From Marinomonas sp. SBI8L (GTDB lineage Bacteria; Pseudomonadota; Gammaproteobacteria; Pseudomonadales; Marinomonadaceae), in contig NZ_JSEO01000021.1 in assembly GCF_001624705.1 (NCBI RefSeq), positions 1 to 64,000 on the forward strand: a DNA stretch of 64,000 nucleotides, read 5' to 3'. Below the pieces are notes generated by a model. It was not told the origin of the DNA. It was given only the letters and a program-made list of their open reading frames with translations, and did not search any database. The position numbers and the translations under genes were made by a program. Positions 28,707 through 37,563 of this stretch are shown here, piece by piece (the stretch's first letter is position 1; every line of letters starts with the position of its first letter).

Positions 28707-30110
28707 TTAAGGGGTTTGAGAACCTTTCAATCCAATGTTTAGACTTTCTAAATACTTGTTCGGGTAACGTCCGTCATAGCTAACATGGTCGATAAATTCA
28801 TTTTGCTCAGGCTTAAATCCTGTCTCAGTTTTGAAGTCAGGGAAGTCAGATGCATCCATAACACCATCTTCAATTAAAGATTGAGCAGCTTGTGCGTAAA
28901 TATCAGGACGATAAACCTTCTTCGCCATGTCCATGTACCAAGCATCAGGCTTAAAGCTATCTATCTGACCCCAACGACGCATTTGAGTCAGGTACCAAAT
29001 GGCATCACTATAGTAAGGATAAGTAGCGTTATAACGGAAAAACACATTAAAATCAGGCACTTCACGAACATCACCTTTTTCATATTCAAAGGTGCCTGTC
29101 ATACTATTAGCAATAACATCGTAATCCGCGCCAACGTATTCACTACGAGATAAGATCTCTACGGCTTCTTTACGGTTAGCGTTATTATCCTCATCCAACC
29201 ATTTCGCCGCACGAATCAAGGCCTTTACCACATGTAAATGAGTATTCGGGTATTCATCCGCCCATGCCTTACTTACCCCAAAAACTTTCTCAGGGTTGTT
29301 TTTCCAGATTTCATAATCTGTCACAACTGGCACACCAATGCCTTTAAAAACAGCTTGCTGATTCCAAGGCTCACCCACGCTATAACCATAAATGGTTCCT
29401 GCTTCCATGGTTGCTGGCATTTGCGGTGGTGGGGTTACTGATAAAAGTGCATCTGCAGAAATTTGGCCACTTATGTCACCTTTAGCCGGCGCATAAAAAC
29501 CAGGGTTAACACCACCGGCTGCAAGCCAATATCTCAGTTCATAGTTATGGGTCGATACCGGAAATACCATCCCCATATTAAATGGCTTACCTTGGGCTTT
29601 ATAATCTTCAATCACAGGCTTTAAAGCACTGGCACTAATAGGATGAATGTATTTACCTGAAGCATCTTTTTTAAGATGAGGTTTCATTTGCTGCCAAATC
29701 TCGTTTGAAACAGTAATACCATTACCGTTTAGATCCATGCTAAAAGCCGTAATAATATCCGCTTGTGTGCCATAACCTAGCGTTGCTCCTAAAGGTTGTC
29801 CAGCCAACATATGAGCACCATCTAGCTCACCATCAATCACTCTATCTAATAACACCTTCCAGTTTGCCTGTGCCTCTAAAGTGACGTACAGATCTTCATC
29901 TTCGAAGTAACCCTTCTCATAAGCAATGGCTAAAGGTGCCATGTCAGTTAGCTTAATAAAGCCAAACTTCAAATCTTCTTTTTCTGGGTCGCCAATACTG
30001 CTTGCAATAGACAAGGAAGGCAGCAAAACAGCGGAGACTAGCGCGGCTTTCACCGCTTTAAGTGGAAAGCGTTTGGGAGTAGATAATGTGACTCTAGATG
30101 CTTTATACAT
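28707..30110 (-). CDS. nrtA: Nitrate ABC transporter substrate-binding protein
   Basis: This periplasmic protein captures nitrate for NrtB/NrtD. The 467 residues start with a signal sequence (charged [18 protein letters not shown], hydrophobic core, cleavage near SIASS). The mature part shows the CmpA/NrtA pattern: [47 protein letters not shown] and [12 protein letters not shown]. It is the first gene after the regulatory leader, and it is related to the cytoplasmic sensor NasS encoded just upstream. Confidence 0.95.
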   Translation of the reverse strand: MYKASRVTLSTPKRFPLKAVKAALVSAVLLPSLSIASSIGDPEKEDLKFGFIKLTDMAPLAIAYEKGYFEDEDLYVTLEAQANWKVLLDRVIDGELDGAHMLAGQPLGATLGYGTQADIITAFSMDLNGNGITVSNEIWQQMKPHLKKDASGKYIHPISASALKPVIEDYKAQGKPFNMGMVFPVSTHNYELRYWLAAGGVNPGFYAPAKGDISGQISADALLSVTPPPQMPATMEAGTIYGYSVGEPWNQQAVFKGIGVPVVTDYEIWKNNPEKVFGVSKAWADEYPNTHLHVVKALIRAAKWLDEDNNANRKEAVEILSRSEYVGADYDVIANSMTGTFEYEKGDVREVPDFNVFFRYNATYPYYSDAIWYLTQMRRWGQIDSFKPDAWYMDMAKKVYRPDIYAQAAQSLIEDGVMDASDFPDFKTETGFKPEQNEFIDHVSYDGRYPNKYLESLNIGLKGSQTP

Positions 30111-30146
30111 GTTTTACTTCCTATTAGTTTCTAAAATTTGGACAAC

Positions 30147-30198
30147 AAAAAAAGGCGCAAGCAATACCTAAAATAAATTAAGTATCGCTGGCGCCTTT
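30147..30198 (-). terminator. Attenuator terminator in the nrtA leader
   Basis: On the minus strand AAAGGCGC-C-AGC-G-ATAC pairs with GTAT-T-GCT-T-GCGCCTTT, and seven T residues follow. The stem is interrupted only by single mismatches. It lies between the sigma-54 promoter and the nrtA start (ATG at 30110), so it would stop transcription before nrtA unless antiterminated. This is the architecture expected of NasT-controlled leaders. Confidence 0.88.
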
Positions 30199-30207
30199 GC
30201 CTTTAAT

Positions 30208-30225
30208 CCCATCATCTTTAATGGG
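30208..30225 (-). promoter_or_regulatory. Candidate NasT (ANTAR) RNA hairpin
   Basis: The minus-strand RNA forms a 6-bp stem (CCCATU with GAUGGG, one U-G pair) around the hexaloop AAAGAU. ANTAR target hairpins have hexaloops with A at position 1 and G at position 4; both are present. It lies just upstream of the terminator. ANTAR targets normally have two such hairpins. The stem before it (arms 30228-30235 and 30248-30255) has a 12-base AU-rich loop and does not show the second canonical hexaloop. Confidence 0.65.
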
Positions 30226-30227
30226 TG

Positions 30228-30255
30228 TCTCATAAGATTTAAATAAATTATGAGA
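30228..30255 (-). promoter_or_regulatory. Upstream stem-loop in the nrtA leader
   Basis: TCTCATAA and TTATGAGA form a perfect 8-bp stem, with a 12-base AU-rich interior that may fold further. It stands where the first hairpin of a two-hairpin ANTAR target would be, two bases away from the hexaloop hairpin. Confidence 0.5.
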
Positions 30256-30323
30256 ACTGTTTGTTATCGTGAAATCGTCGTTAACTTCTTAATAACTTTA
30301 AATTAATTTCTTAATATTAATAA

Positions 30324-30340
30324 TGCACTTTCCATGCCAA
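30324..30340 (-). promoter_or_regulatory. Sigma-54 (RpoN) promoter for nrtA operon
   Basis: The minus strand reads TTGGCATGGAAAGTGCA. It fits the -24/-12 consensus TTGGCACG-N4-TTGCW at 11 of 13 fixed positions with exact GG-to-GC spacing. Transcription would begin about 30312, giving a leader of about 200 bases that contains the hairpins and terminator. TGCAC motifs at 30425-30429 and 30456-30460, about 100-135 bases upstream, could be parts of NtrC sites, but only as weak half-sites. Confidence 0.75.
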
Positions 30341-30472
30341 AAAACTTAAACCGTTGTTTTCTATTATAAAGTTCGGTTTTAGTCTCATTATTTCGTCACT
30401 ATGAACTCGATATCAGCAACAAAGTGCACTATTAGTGATTTTTATTATCGTCAGATGCACACGAATATAGCG

Positions 30473-31675
30473 TTAGTAGATTAGCCCCTTATCTAAACCA
30501 TCAGGATGAATAATGGTTTCACCTGCTAAAGAGCTTTCAAACCATTTATTGCTATTAAATGAAGGGTTCCTATAAAGGTGCTCCCCTTCAACCAATCCTA
30601 ATGCTTTAAAGTATAAATCTTGACGACACACTTGGTTAATCACCTCTGTCACCTCAAACTTATGCCCCAGCTCTTGCCAACGAACCATCTGAGACATGAG
30701 CCAAAGAGCATATTCAGGATTAGGTCGATTTACTTTAGCCCCAGAAAATGTCTGATACGCCTCTTTGGGCCAAGCAAAGTTACCCGCTGGTTTAACCGCA
30801 TTAAAACCATATCTTAATCCATCTGGGTCACAATCTAGATACTCTGGTTTTGCCAAGATGGTTAATAAATCTTCTTGATTAGCTTCATTATCAACCCATG
30901 AACATGCCTGATGTAAGGCATTAATAAGCTTAAGATGGGTTTCCTGATTTTCATCTTGCCACTGGGAGTTAACCGCAAAAACCTTTTCTGGTGTACTCCC
31001 CCAAAGGTCATAACCTGTCATCAACATATGGCCAACACCCTGTTGCACCGCTAAGCTATTCCAAGGCTCTCCCACACAATAACCATCAATTTCACCCTTA
31101 ATAAGGTGACTGATCATTTTGGTTGGTGGTATTACCAAAATTTGAACATCTTTATCCGCATCTATACCTGCTCTTGAAAGCCAATCTCTAAGTTGATAGG
31201 TATGCGATGAGTAAGGAAACACACTGGCAAAACGAATGTTTTGCTCAGGTTTATCCATTAATAGCCGGCGTAACGCTATGCCATTTCGAATTTCGGCGCC
31301 ATGATTGGCATAGTCATTCATTCGTTGAAATAGAGAGTTAGATACCGTTATGCCATTACCATTTTGGCTCACGGTAAAACCAGTTTGCATCGGTGCTTTG
31401 ATAGGTGACTTTAGAGATGTCTTAACAGCACCAACGCCTAAGGTGGTTGCTATCGGCATGGCTGCTAACATATGAGCGCCATCTAAAACATTAAATGCTA
31501 CCTTGTCTCGAATACTTGCCCAAGAAGCTTCTTTATGTAACTTAACACTCACACCAAGCGCTTCAAAAAAACCTTTTTCTCTAGCAATAACAAATGGTGC
31601 ACAATCAATAAGAGGAATAAAGCCAATATTAATATCTGTCATGGTATTTGGCCCTTTACTGTCTGTTTCAATCAC
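30473..31675 (-). CDS. nasS: NasS nitrate sensor (cytoplasmic NrtA-like protein)
   Basis: This 400-residue protein has the NrtA/CmpA fold ([55 protein letters not shown]) but no signal peptide. It is therefore the cytoplasmic sensor that holds NasT when nitrate is absent. The GTG at 31675 overlaps the nasT stop by four bases; an inner ATG at 31642 with AAGGG upstream is possible and would remove 11 residues. Coupled nasT-nasS order is typical of the NasST pair. Confidence 0.9.
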   Translation of the reverse strand: MIETDSKGPNTMTDINIGFIPLIDCAPFVIAREKGFFEALGVSVKLHKEASWASIRDKVAFNVLDGAHMLAAMPIATTLGVGAVKTSLKSPIKAPMQTGFTVSQNGNGITVSNSLFQRMNDYANHGAEIRNGIALRRLLMDKPEQNIRFASVFPYSSHTYQLRDWLSRAGIDADKDVQILVIPPTKMISHLIKGEIDGYCVGEPWNSLAVQQGVGHMLMTGYDLWGSTPEKVFAVNSQWQDENQETHLKLINALHQACSWVDNEANQEDLLTILAKPEYLDCDPDGLRYGFNAVKPAGNFAWPKEAYQTFSGAKVNRPNPEYALWLMSQMVRWQELGHKFEVTEVINQVCRQDLYFKALGLVEGEHLYRNPSFNSNKWFESSLAGETIIHPDGLDKGLIY

Positions 31676-32262
31676 TTTATTTCTCCCATCAAATCCATCA
31701 CAGCAATGACATTCTGCGCAACGTCTGCCATACGTTGACTCCGATCCATAGCCAACTTACGCAACGCTTGATAAGCAGCAGCTTCATCACAGCCCTGACT
31801 TTTCATAATTAGGCCTTTTGCCTTTTCAATTAACTTCCTATCCTCTAGTTGTGTTTTTACGGATTCCAACTCATTCCTAAGCGCTTGAAACTCCCTAAAA
31901 CGCGCAACAGCAACCTGAACAATCGGCTTTACACGATTAGTTTGCAGACCATCTACAATATAAGCACTTACACCAGCTCTAATCGCCGCTTCCATATGCT
32001 GTTCATTTTCTTGCTCAGAAAACATTAAAATAGGTCTAGGATTATCTTTGGTGAGACGAGACATATTCTCTAAAGTATCTCGATCTGGACTATCTACATC
32101 TATGATGACAATATCAGGTTGGTAACGTGTTACCGCTTGATTAAGCCCTTGTGCATTTTCAAGTCGCCTTATCACTCGATAACCATTATCTGTCAGTGCT
32201 TGCTCAACAATCGCTGCTCTTGCAGGCTCATCATCAACCAGCATTACGGTCAGTTCTGTCAC
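31672..32262 (-). CDS. nasT: NasT ANTAR-domain antiterminator
   Basis: NasT binds leader RNA and prevents termination upstream of nitrate genes when NasS releases it. The 196 residues have an N-terminal receiver-like domain (VMLVDDEPARAAIVEQ, IVIIDVDSPD) and a C-terminal ANTAR domain (KLIEKAKGLIMKSQGCDEAA, AYQALRKLAMDRSQRMADVA). Its predicted target, the hexaloop hairpin plus terminator before nrtA, lies 1.4 kb downstream. NasT action does not depend on phosphorylation in studied systems. Confidence 0.92.
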   Translation of the reverse strand: MTELTVMLVDDEPARAAIVEQALTDNGYRVIRRLENAQGLNQAVTRYQPDIVIIDVDSPDRDTLENMSRLTKDNPRPILMFSEQENEQHMEAAIRAGVSAYIVDGLQTNRVKPIVQVAVARFREFQALRNELESVKTQLEDRKLIEKAKGLIMKSQGCDEAAAYQALRKLAMDRSQRMADVAQNVIAVMDLMGEIK

Positions 32263-32481
32263 TTTCTTTTCTCCTAGGCATGCACCTTATTCCGCCGTTT
32301 AGAGCAAACAATAAGAAACACCTATGCCATAAACCTCATTCGGGATTAAAAATGCAATTGTTAAGCCATTTAAAGAAAGTGGTCGTAAAGGCGTCTAAAA
32401 TCTGAGAAAAGTTAACTAAAGTCGAGTTTTGAAGGGAGTTTTTTATCTAATGCAGGTACTAAAACGAATTTTATGCACTGC

Positions 32482-33198
32482 TTAATCATGATGAGAAGAG
32501 TTTTGCACCAAAAGAGCGACCGAAAGTCTGTCTTTTAATTCTAGCTTCTTAAAGATAGCTGTCAGGTGAGCTTTTACCGTGCGATCAGTGATATCTAGGT
32601 CTTGTGCTATTTTCTTATTATTAAGACCTTGGCCAACAAGTTTTGCTACATCCATTTCACGCTGGCTTAATTGAGATAAAATCTCATCATTTTTAAGGCG
32701 TTTATCATCACCTCGTCTTTGCCCACGATTTTGTCCATTAGGCGCAGAAGAGGCTTTGCGCGCAGACTCATTAATCAGGTTTTCAATAAAGGTTTTACCA
32801 CCCCAAATCTCACCGGTTTCTACCACAGATAAGACTAAAGCTAACTGCTCAACACCAATAAAAGGCGCACACTGACCGTTAACACCCTGTGAAAACATTC
32901 TTAATGCCGCGCTTTGACTTGTTTGATTTGGAAAAGCAATGATCTTAAGTTCAGGAAACAGGTTTCTTACCGTTACAACATGTTCAACCATGGAGGTAAA
33001 GTTTTCATCATCAAGATGAATAAAGCAAAAAGCAATAGGCTCAACGGTTTCTGAAAGCGCTGCTCGCGTTTCATTCAATGATGCAACAAAGCTCATTTCA
33101 TATTGATTTGAAACAACTTTTTGCCAATGCGCAATCACAACAGGATCCGTATTCCAGCACACTATTTTCAATTCTTTATCTACCATCAAATTGTCCAT
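32482..33198 (-). CDS. LuxR-family regulator with atypical receiver
   Basis: The 238 residues end in a LuxR-type helix-turn-helix (LSQREMDVAKLVGQGLNNKK, then TDRTVKAHLTAIFKKLELKD). The N-terminal half (about 8-130) looks like a receiver fold but lacks the usual acidic pair; WNTDP and FIHLDDENF stand in the expected places, so normal phosphorylation is doubtful. A basic linker (NGQNRGQRRGDDKRLKN) joins the halves. It follows lapC by 96 bases on the same strand and may be part of the lapBC operon, perhaps regulating adhesin export. I cannot name its target. Confidence 0.85.
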   Translation of the reverse strand: MDNLMVDKELKIVCWNTDPVVIAHWQKVVSNQYEMSFVASLNETRAALSETVEPIAFCFIHLDDENFTSMVEHVVTVRNLFPELKIIAFPNQTSQSAALRMFSQGVNGQCAPFIGVEQLALVLSVVETGEIWGGKTFIENLINESARKASSAPNGQNRGQRRGDDKRLKNDEILSQLSQREMDVAKLVGQGLNNKKIAQDLDITDRTVKAHLTAIFKKLELKDRLSVALLVQNSSHHD

Positions 33199-33294
33199 AC
33201 ATATTATTTATTCTACTTTCCATGTAATGTAATAGTGTTAATTTTCGTTTCAAAATGAATAGCTTAGACAATATTATTGTTATGAAATGGTAAC

Positions 33295-34623
33295 TTACCT
33301 TTCCCTTAAGGCATTCTGTTTCGCCTTTAGGATAGGTTTGAATAAATAATCTAACAGGCTCTTTTTACCCGTAATCACATCAACAGTTGCTTGCATGCCA
33401 GGAATGATTGGTAGATGAGTCTCTTCCGTGCCAAGAAAGTTTTTATTCGTCCTTACTTTTACCAAATAAAAGCTGTTTCCTTCTTCATCAATAATGGTGT
33501 CAGCACTGATATTATCAACGGTGGCAGTCAATCCACCATAGATGGCAAAGTCATAAGCAGACAGCTTAACAATCGCCACTAATTCAGGTTTGATAAAACC
33601 AATATCTTCAGGGCGTATCTTCGCTTCAATCAATAACGAGTCTTCTAGAGGCACTATCTCAACCAAACTTTGACCAGGTTGAATAACACCACCCACAGTA
33701 TTAATTTGAAGCTGCTTTACTATCCCTTTTACAGGAGATCTCACCTGTGTCCTTAATACCTTATCCTCTAAAGAAACACTCGCCTCTTTGATCTTATCTA
33801 GCGTTGTTTGTACTTTCGTTAATTCTTCCTGCGCTTCTGCTCTAAACTTAGCACTACTTTCTAAAAGCTTAGTTTTCGCTTCAACTAAGGAAGACTCAGC
33901 CCTAGGTAACGCCAACTGACTCGCCTTCATATCCCCTTCCATTTGGTTTACTTGGCGTTCTAATTGCAATAATTCAACCTTAGATACAGCACCTTGCTCA
34001 AATGCAGGGCGGGTAAGGCTTAACTCTTCCTGAGCCAATTCATAACTGGTTCTTAGGTTATCTAACTTGGCACTTAATTCGACAATTTCTTGTTGCTTCT
34101 GGGCAACTTGCTGTTCAAAAACAAACTGATTAGTATTTAAGGATTCAGAACGGTTTTGATACAAACGCAACTCACGATCAACCACTTCTGGATACAAAGC
34201 CCTTAAGTCAGCATCAAAGCTTGGCTCACTACCATTCGCTTCGGCTCTTAATCTAGCGGCTCGAACGGCTAAGTTTATCCCTTCTGCTTGCTGTTCACGC
34301 AAAGAGGATACTGCCGCTATATTTTCGATTGTCATCAATAACTGATCACGCTCTACATTGTCACCAGTTTCAATGTGAATTTCTTTTAAAATACCGCCTT
34401 CAAGGTTTTGTACGATTTGCACCTGACTTGATGGAATTACCTTACCTTCACCCACAGTCACTTCGTCTAGCTCGGTATAGTTAGCCCAAAGGCCACCGAA
34501 CACAACAAATAGGAATACACTCCACAAAATAATTCGGCCACCTCTTGGTGACTTAAGCATTAATGCTGCGTTGTAATTTGAGGAATAGGCTAAATCCTCT
34601 TGAGAAATATTGGGTTGTTTCAT
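33295..34623 (-). CDS. lapC: LapC-type membrane fusion protein (type I secretion)
   Basis: This HlyD-family adaptor links the ABC exporter to an outer-membrane channel. The 442 residues have one N-terminal membrane helix (about 30-48, GRIILWSVFLFVVFGGLWANY), a split lipoyl-like domain (GEGKVIPSSQVQIVQNLEGG) flanking a long coiled coil (about 110-280), and a C-terminal beta-barrel (RSPVKGIVKQLQINTVGGVI). It starts 6 bases after lapB. LapC identity follows from the lapB, lapD and lapG context. Confidence 0.9.
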   Translation of the reverse strand: MKQPNISQEDLAYSSNYNAALMLKSPRGGRIILWSVFLFVVFGGLWANYTELDEVTVGEGKVIPSSQVQIVQNLEGGILKEIHIETGDNVERDQLLMTIENIAAVSSLREQQAEGINLAVRAARLRAEANGSEPSFDADLRALYPEVVDRELRLYQNRSESLNTNQFVFEQQVAQKQQEIVELSAKLDNLRTSYELAQEELSLTRPAFEQGAVSKVELLQLERQVNQMEGDMKASQLALPRAESSLVEAKTKLLESSAKFRAEAQEELTKVQTTLDKIKEASVSLEDKVLRTQVRSPVKGIVKQLQINTVGGVIQPGQSLVEIVPLEDSLLIEAKIRPEDIGFIKPELVAIVKLSAYDFAIYGGLTATVDNISADTIIDEEGNSFYLVKVRTNKNFLGTEETHLPIIPGMQATVDVITGKKSLLDYLFKPILKAKQNALRER

Positions 34624-34629
34624 GATTAA

Positions 34630-36996
34630 TTAACTTACCTTTAGTTTCCCTTGGCGCAAAGCTTCATGTACTTGAGCCTTAGGCCCATCTGCAATCATTC
34701 GTCCGTTATCCATAACAATCAATCTATCCACCATATCTAACATGGATGACTTATGGGTAATCAGGATCAAGGTTTTGTCTTTAATACCAGCTTGTAACCT
34801 ACGCTTCATACGTGTTTCTGTAGTGTTATCCATAGAGGCAGTTGGTTCATCTAGAATAAGAATGGATGGGTCGAATAACAACGCTCTGGCAATCGCAATA
34901 CTTTGCCTTTGTCCACCAGATAAAAGCATACCGCGTTCACCAACCATACTGTCTAACCCACTTGGTTTACGGTTAGCAAACTCAGACACACCTGAAAGGT
35001 TTGCAGCGCGAATAACGGCCTCATCTTCAACATAAGGCACACCTAAAACGATGTTGTCCTTGATAGAACCATAAAAAAGACTGACATCTTGAGACACTGA
35101 ACCAATGTTACGACGTAAATCCGTTGGGTTTACCTGCCTAACGTCAACGCCATCGACACGAACCGCACCATCCATCGGCTCATACAAGCCTGTCATGATT
35201 TTACCCACGGTAGACTTACCTGAACCAATACGGCCAATAATGCCCACTTTTTCACCTTTTTTAATGGTGAAACTCACATTACTTATCGCCGCTTGCTCTT
35301 GCTCTGGGTAAGCAAAGGTCACAGTATCAAACTGGAATTCACCTTCAAATCTTGGTCTATGGACATATTTCACATCATCTGAGTGCTCGACAGGTGAACT
35401 CATAATTTCATTAATAGAGGTGAAAGCTGATTTTGCCTGATTATAACGAGTCGCCAAGGCCGCTATTTGTGCCATAGGGCCAAGAGCACGACCTGTCAGC
35501 ATCACGGTTGCAATTAAGGCCCCCATACTCATCTCGCCTGCTGAGATCTGATAAACCCCAATAATCACCATAACAACAGTGGTCATTTGTTGAGTCACCA
35601 TGGCAAAGTTAGAACAAGATTGCGCTAGCTGTCGCGTCTTCACACCCCAGTTAGCTATATTAGCCACTGACTCTTCCCACTGACGCTGCATCACACCTTC
35701 AGCGTTATTAAGCTTCACTGACTCAGCGTTAGAGAGGTTTTCAATTAACAAAGCATTCTTTTGAGACGCTGTTTTTTGCCCTTCTTCAATAGAACGGCGC
35801 AGAGGCACTTGAATCATCAGGCTATAAGCAATAATCAAGAAGATAGTAATCATAGGGATATAAGCGACAGGACCGCCTATCAACCAAATGATACCTAGAA
35901 TCAGGAACATAAAGGGCACATCTACCAAGGTGGTAATACTGGCCGAAGTGATAAAGTCTCGAATACTTTCAAAGTCTTGCAGGTTTTTCGCAAACGCCCC
36001 CACAGAACGCGGCCTAGCGGCCATTTTAATGCCGTTAACCCTAGCAAAAATATTGGCAGAGATAAGGATATCTGATTTCTTACCCGCCAGATCGATAAAG
36101 TAACTTCGTAAAGAACGCAGTAAAAAATCGAATAAATAAACGCCCGCCGCACCAGCAGCCAACACCCAAAGGGTATCAAAAGCATTATTTGGCACGACCC
36201 TGTCGTATACGTTCATGACAAATAATGGGCTTGCCACTGCAAATAAGTTAATTAATAAAGAGGCAACAAAAACATCACGATAAATACGCCAAGAACGAGT
36301 TACCGTCCCCCAAAACCAATGTTTATGGTTCTTAGAGTATTGGTTTTCTTGTGCCCTATCATCAAAACGAAACTTAGGTTTTACAAAAAAGCAGTAGCCC
36401 GTATAGCTTTCTTCTAATTCAGCAAGGCTAACAAAAACTTCACCTTCGCCGGATTCAGGACGAAAGAGCTTAGCAACTTGCTCTTTCTCATTTATTTCCA
36501 ATAAAACACAAGCATCCTGATCTTTCAGTAACAGAACGACAGGCAAGACCATATGGGAAATTTTAGAAATTTTACGTTTAATAAAGCGTGAAGAAATACC
36601 GATGCGATTGGCCGCCCTGGCAAACAAGTCAGGTGTCATCAAATCATCGGTGATAGGGAGCCCTGCTCGTACAGCATCAGGTGTATAAGGGTTATTGAAA
36701 AACTTACTCAATAAAACCAAGCAATCCAACAGTGGGTTAGGATAGTCGACGCCTTGCCCAGTTAGATCCCATTGTGCTTTTTCTTCTGCTGTAGTCTTTT
36801 CATCTGCCGTCATACTCGTTTCTACCGGTTCGGCTGAATTTGAAGCGAGCTGCTTTAAACCTGCTTCCTGTTTCTTTCTATCATAGGTTGCTGCGATTGA
36901 ATCGTCTAAACTGCTGGCTTTCTCAGAGGCTGGATTTATATCTTGAGTGTGGTGTGGTGAAGAGTCGGAATCTGACGTACGCTTCGAATCTGACAT
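34630..36996 (-). CDS. lapB: LapB-type type I secretion ABC transporter
   Basis: This exporter ATPase should move a large RTX-type adhesin across the inner membrane. The 788 residues comprise a hydrophilic extension (1-75), a C39-like domain (about 80-215) that keeps a cysteine (LLDCLVLL) but shows no clear catalytic histidine, six membrane helices (about 235-520), and an ATPase domain with GRIGSGKST, LSGGQRQSI and ILILDEPT. The degenerate peptidase domain is the usual state in exporters of uncleaved RTX proteins. It is divergent from a small unknown gene. Confidence 0.92.
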   Translation of the reverse strand: MSDSKRTSDSDSSPHHTQDINPASEKASSLDDSIAATYDRKKQEAGLKQLASNSAEPVETSMTADEKTTAEEKAQWDLTGQGVDYPNPLLDCLVLLSKFFNNPYTPDAVRAGLPITDDLMTPDLFARAANRIGISSRFIKRKISKISHMVLPVVLLLKDQDACVLLEINEKEQVAKLFRPESGEGEVFVSLAELEESYTGYCFFVKPKFRFDDRAQENQYSKNHKHWFWGTVTRSWRIYRDVFVASLLINLFAVASPLFVMNVYDRVVPNNAFDTLWVLAAGAAGVYLFDFLLRSLRSYFIDLAGKKSDILISANIFARVNGIKMAARPRSVGAFAKNLQDFESIRDFITSASITTLVDVPFMFLILGIIWLIGGPVAYIPMITIFLIIAYSLMIQVPLRRSIEEGQKTASQKNALLIENLSNAESVKLNNAEGVMQRQWEESVANIANWGVKTRQLAQSCSNFAMVTQQMTTVVMVIIGVYQISAGEMSMGALIATVMLTGRALGPMAQIAALATRYNQAKSAFTSINEIMSSPVEHSDDVKYVHRPRFEGEFQFDTVTFAYPEQEQAAISNVSFTIKKGEKVGIIGRIGSGKSTVGKIMTGLYEPMDGAVRVDGVDVRQVNPTDLRRNIGSVSQDVSLFYGSIKDNIVLGVPYVEDEAVIRAANLSGVSEFANRKPSGLDSMVGERGMLLSGGQRQSIAIARALLFDPSILILDEPTASMDNTTETRMKRRLQAGIKDKTLILITHKSSMLDMVDRLIVMDNGRMIADGPKAQVHEALRQGKLKVS

Positions 36997-37141
36997 CCAA
37001 TACCTCTTAATTTAAAGTTCTAAACTACTTTTGATTATGCTATTACTCTAGAATAGAGTTTAAGTGTCGTAAATAATAGACTTTATACAATTGTTTACCT
37101 TTCAGTTCAGTTAAATTTTTCTATAAATCAAGGAATTAGTC

Positions 37142-37501
37142 ATGTTGTATGCCAAACTAGATGAAAACAATAATATTTTAGATGTGGCAACAGAACCTTC
37201 TGATGAATACAAAACGTTGGTTTCTCCACATGATGAAAACGTGATTGAGATACTCGAGAAAAAAATCCAAACTCACGATACTCAAAGTATGCTAGAAACC
37301 TCTGACTCAGAGATGATGCGGGTACTCGAAGATTTGGTGAACCTACTTACCGAAAAAAGAATTATTCAGTTCACCGAATTACCTATGGCAGCACAGAAGA
37401 AACTACTGAGTCGTAAATGGGTTCGTGGCATACACACAGGTAATGAAGACAGTCTAATTGGCGAGTCAGACTTACCTGATAATAACGATTCTTTGATCTA
37501 A
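37142..37501 (+). CDS. Small conserved protein beside the lap genes
   Basis: This 119-residue acidic protein has no signal or membrane segment. Its N-terminus (MLYAKLDENNNILDVATEPSDEY) is followed by a helical middle (MMRVLEDLVNLLTEKRIIQFTELPMAAQKKLLSRKWVRG). I recall similar short proteins being annotated, wrongly, as tryptophan synthase beta-like; nothing in the sequence supports an enzyme. It diverges from lapB across 145 bases and ends in its own terminator. A link to adhesin export is only suggested by position. Confidence 0.7.
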   Translation: MLYAKLDENNNILDVATEPSDEYKTLVSPHDENVIEILEKKIQTHDTQSMLETSDSEMMRVLEDLVNLLTEKRIIQFTELPMAAQKKLLSRKWVRGIHTGNEDSLIGESDLPDNNDSLI

Positions 37502-37511
37502 TAAACCAATC

Positions 37512-37561
37512 CCAGACAGTGAACGGAGTTACATTTTTTTACACCACCCTGTCTGGTTTTT
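37512..37561 (+). terminator. Terminator after the small lap-linked gene
   Basis: CCAGACAG (37512-37519) pairs with CTGTCTGG (37549-37556), followed directly by TTTTT. The 29-base loop is long but the 8-bp stem and T run are clear. It separates the plus-strand gene from the convergent lapD. Confidence 0.65.
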
Positions 37562-37563
37562 AA

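Noticed and set aside
34630-36996. LapB as a bacteriocin-processing exporter
   Set aside because: The C39-like domain lacks a clear catalytic histidine, and lapC, lapD and lapG are linked, which favours RTX adhesin export.
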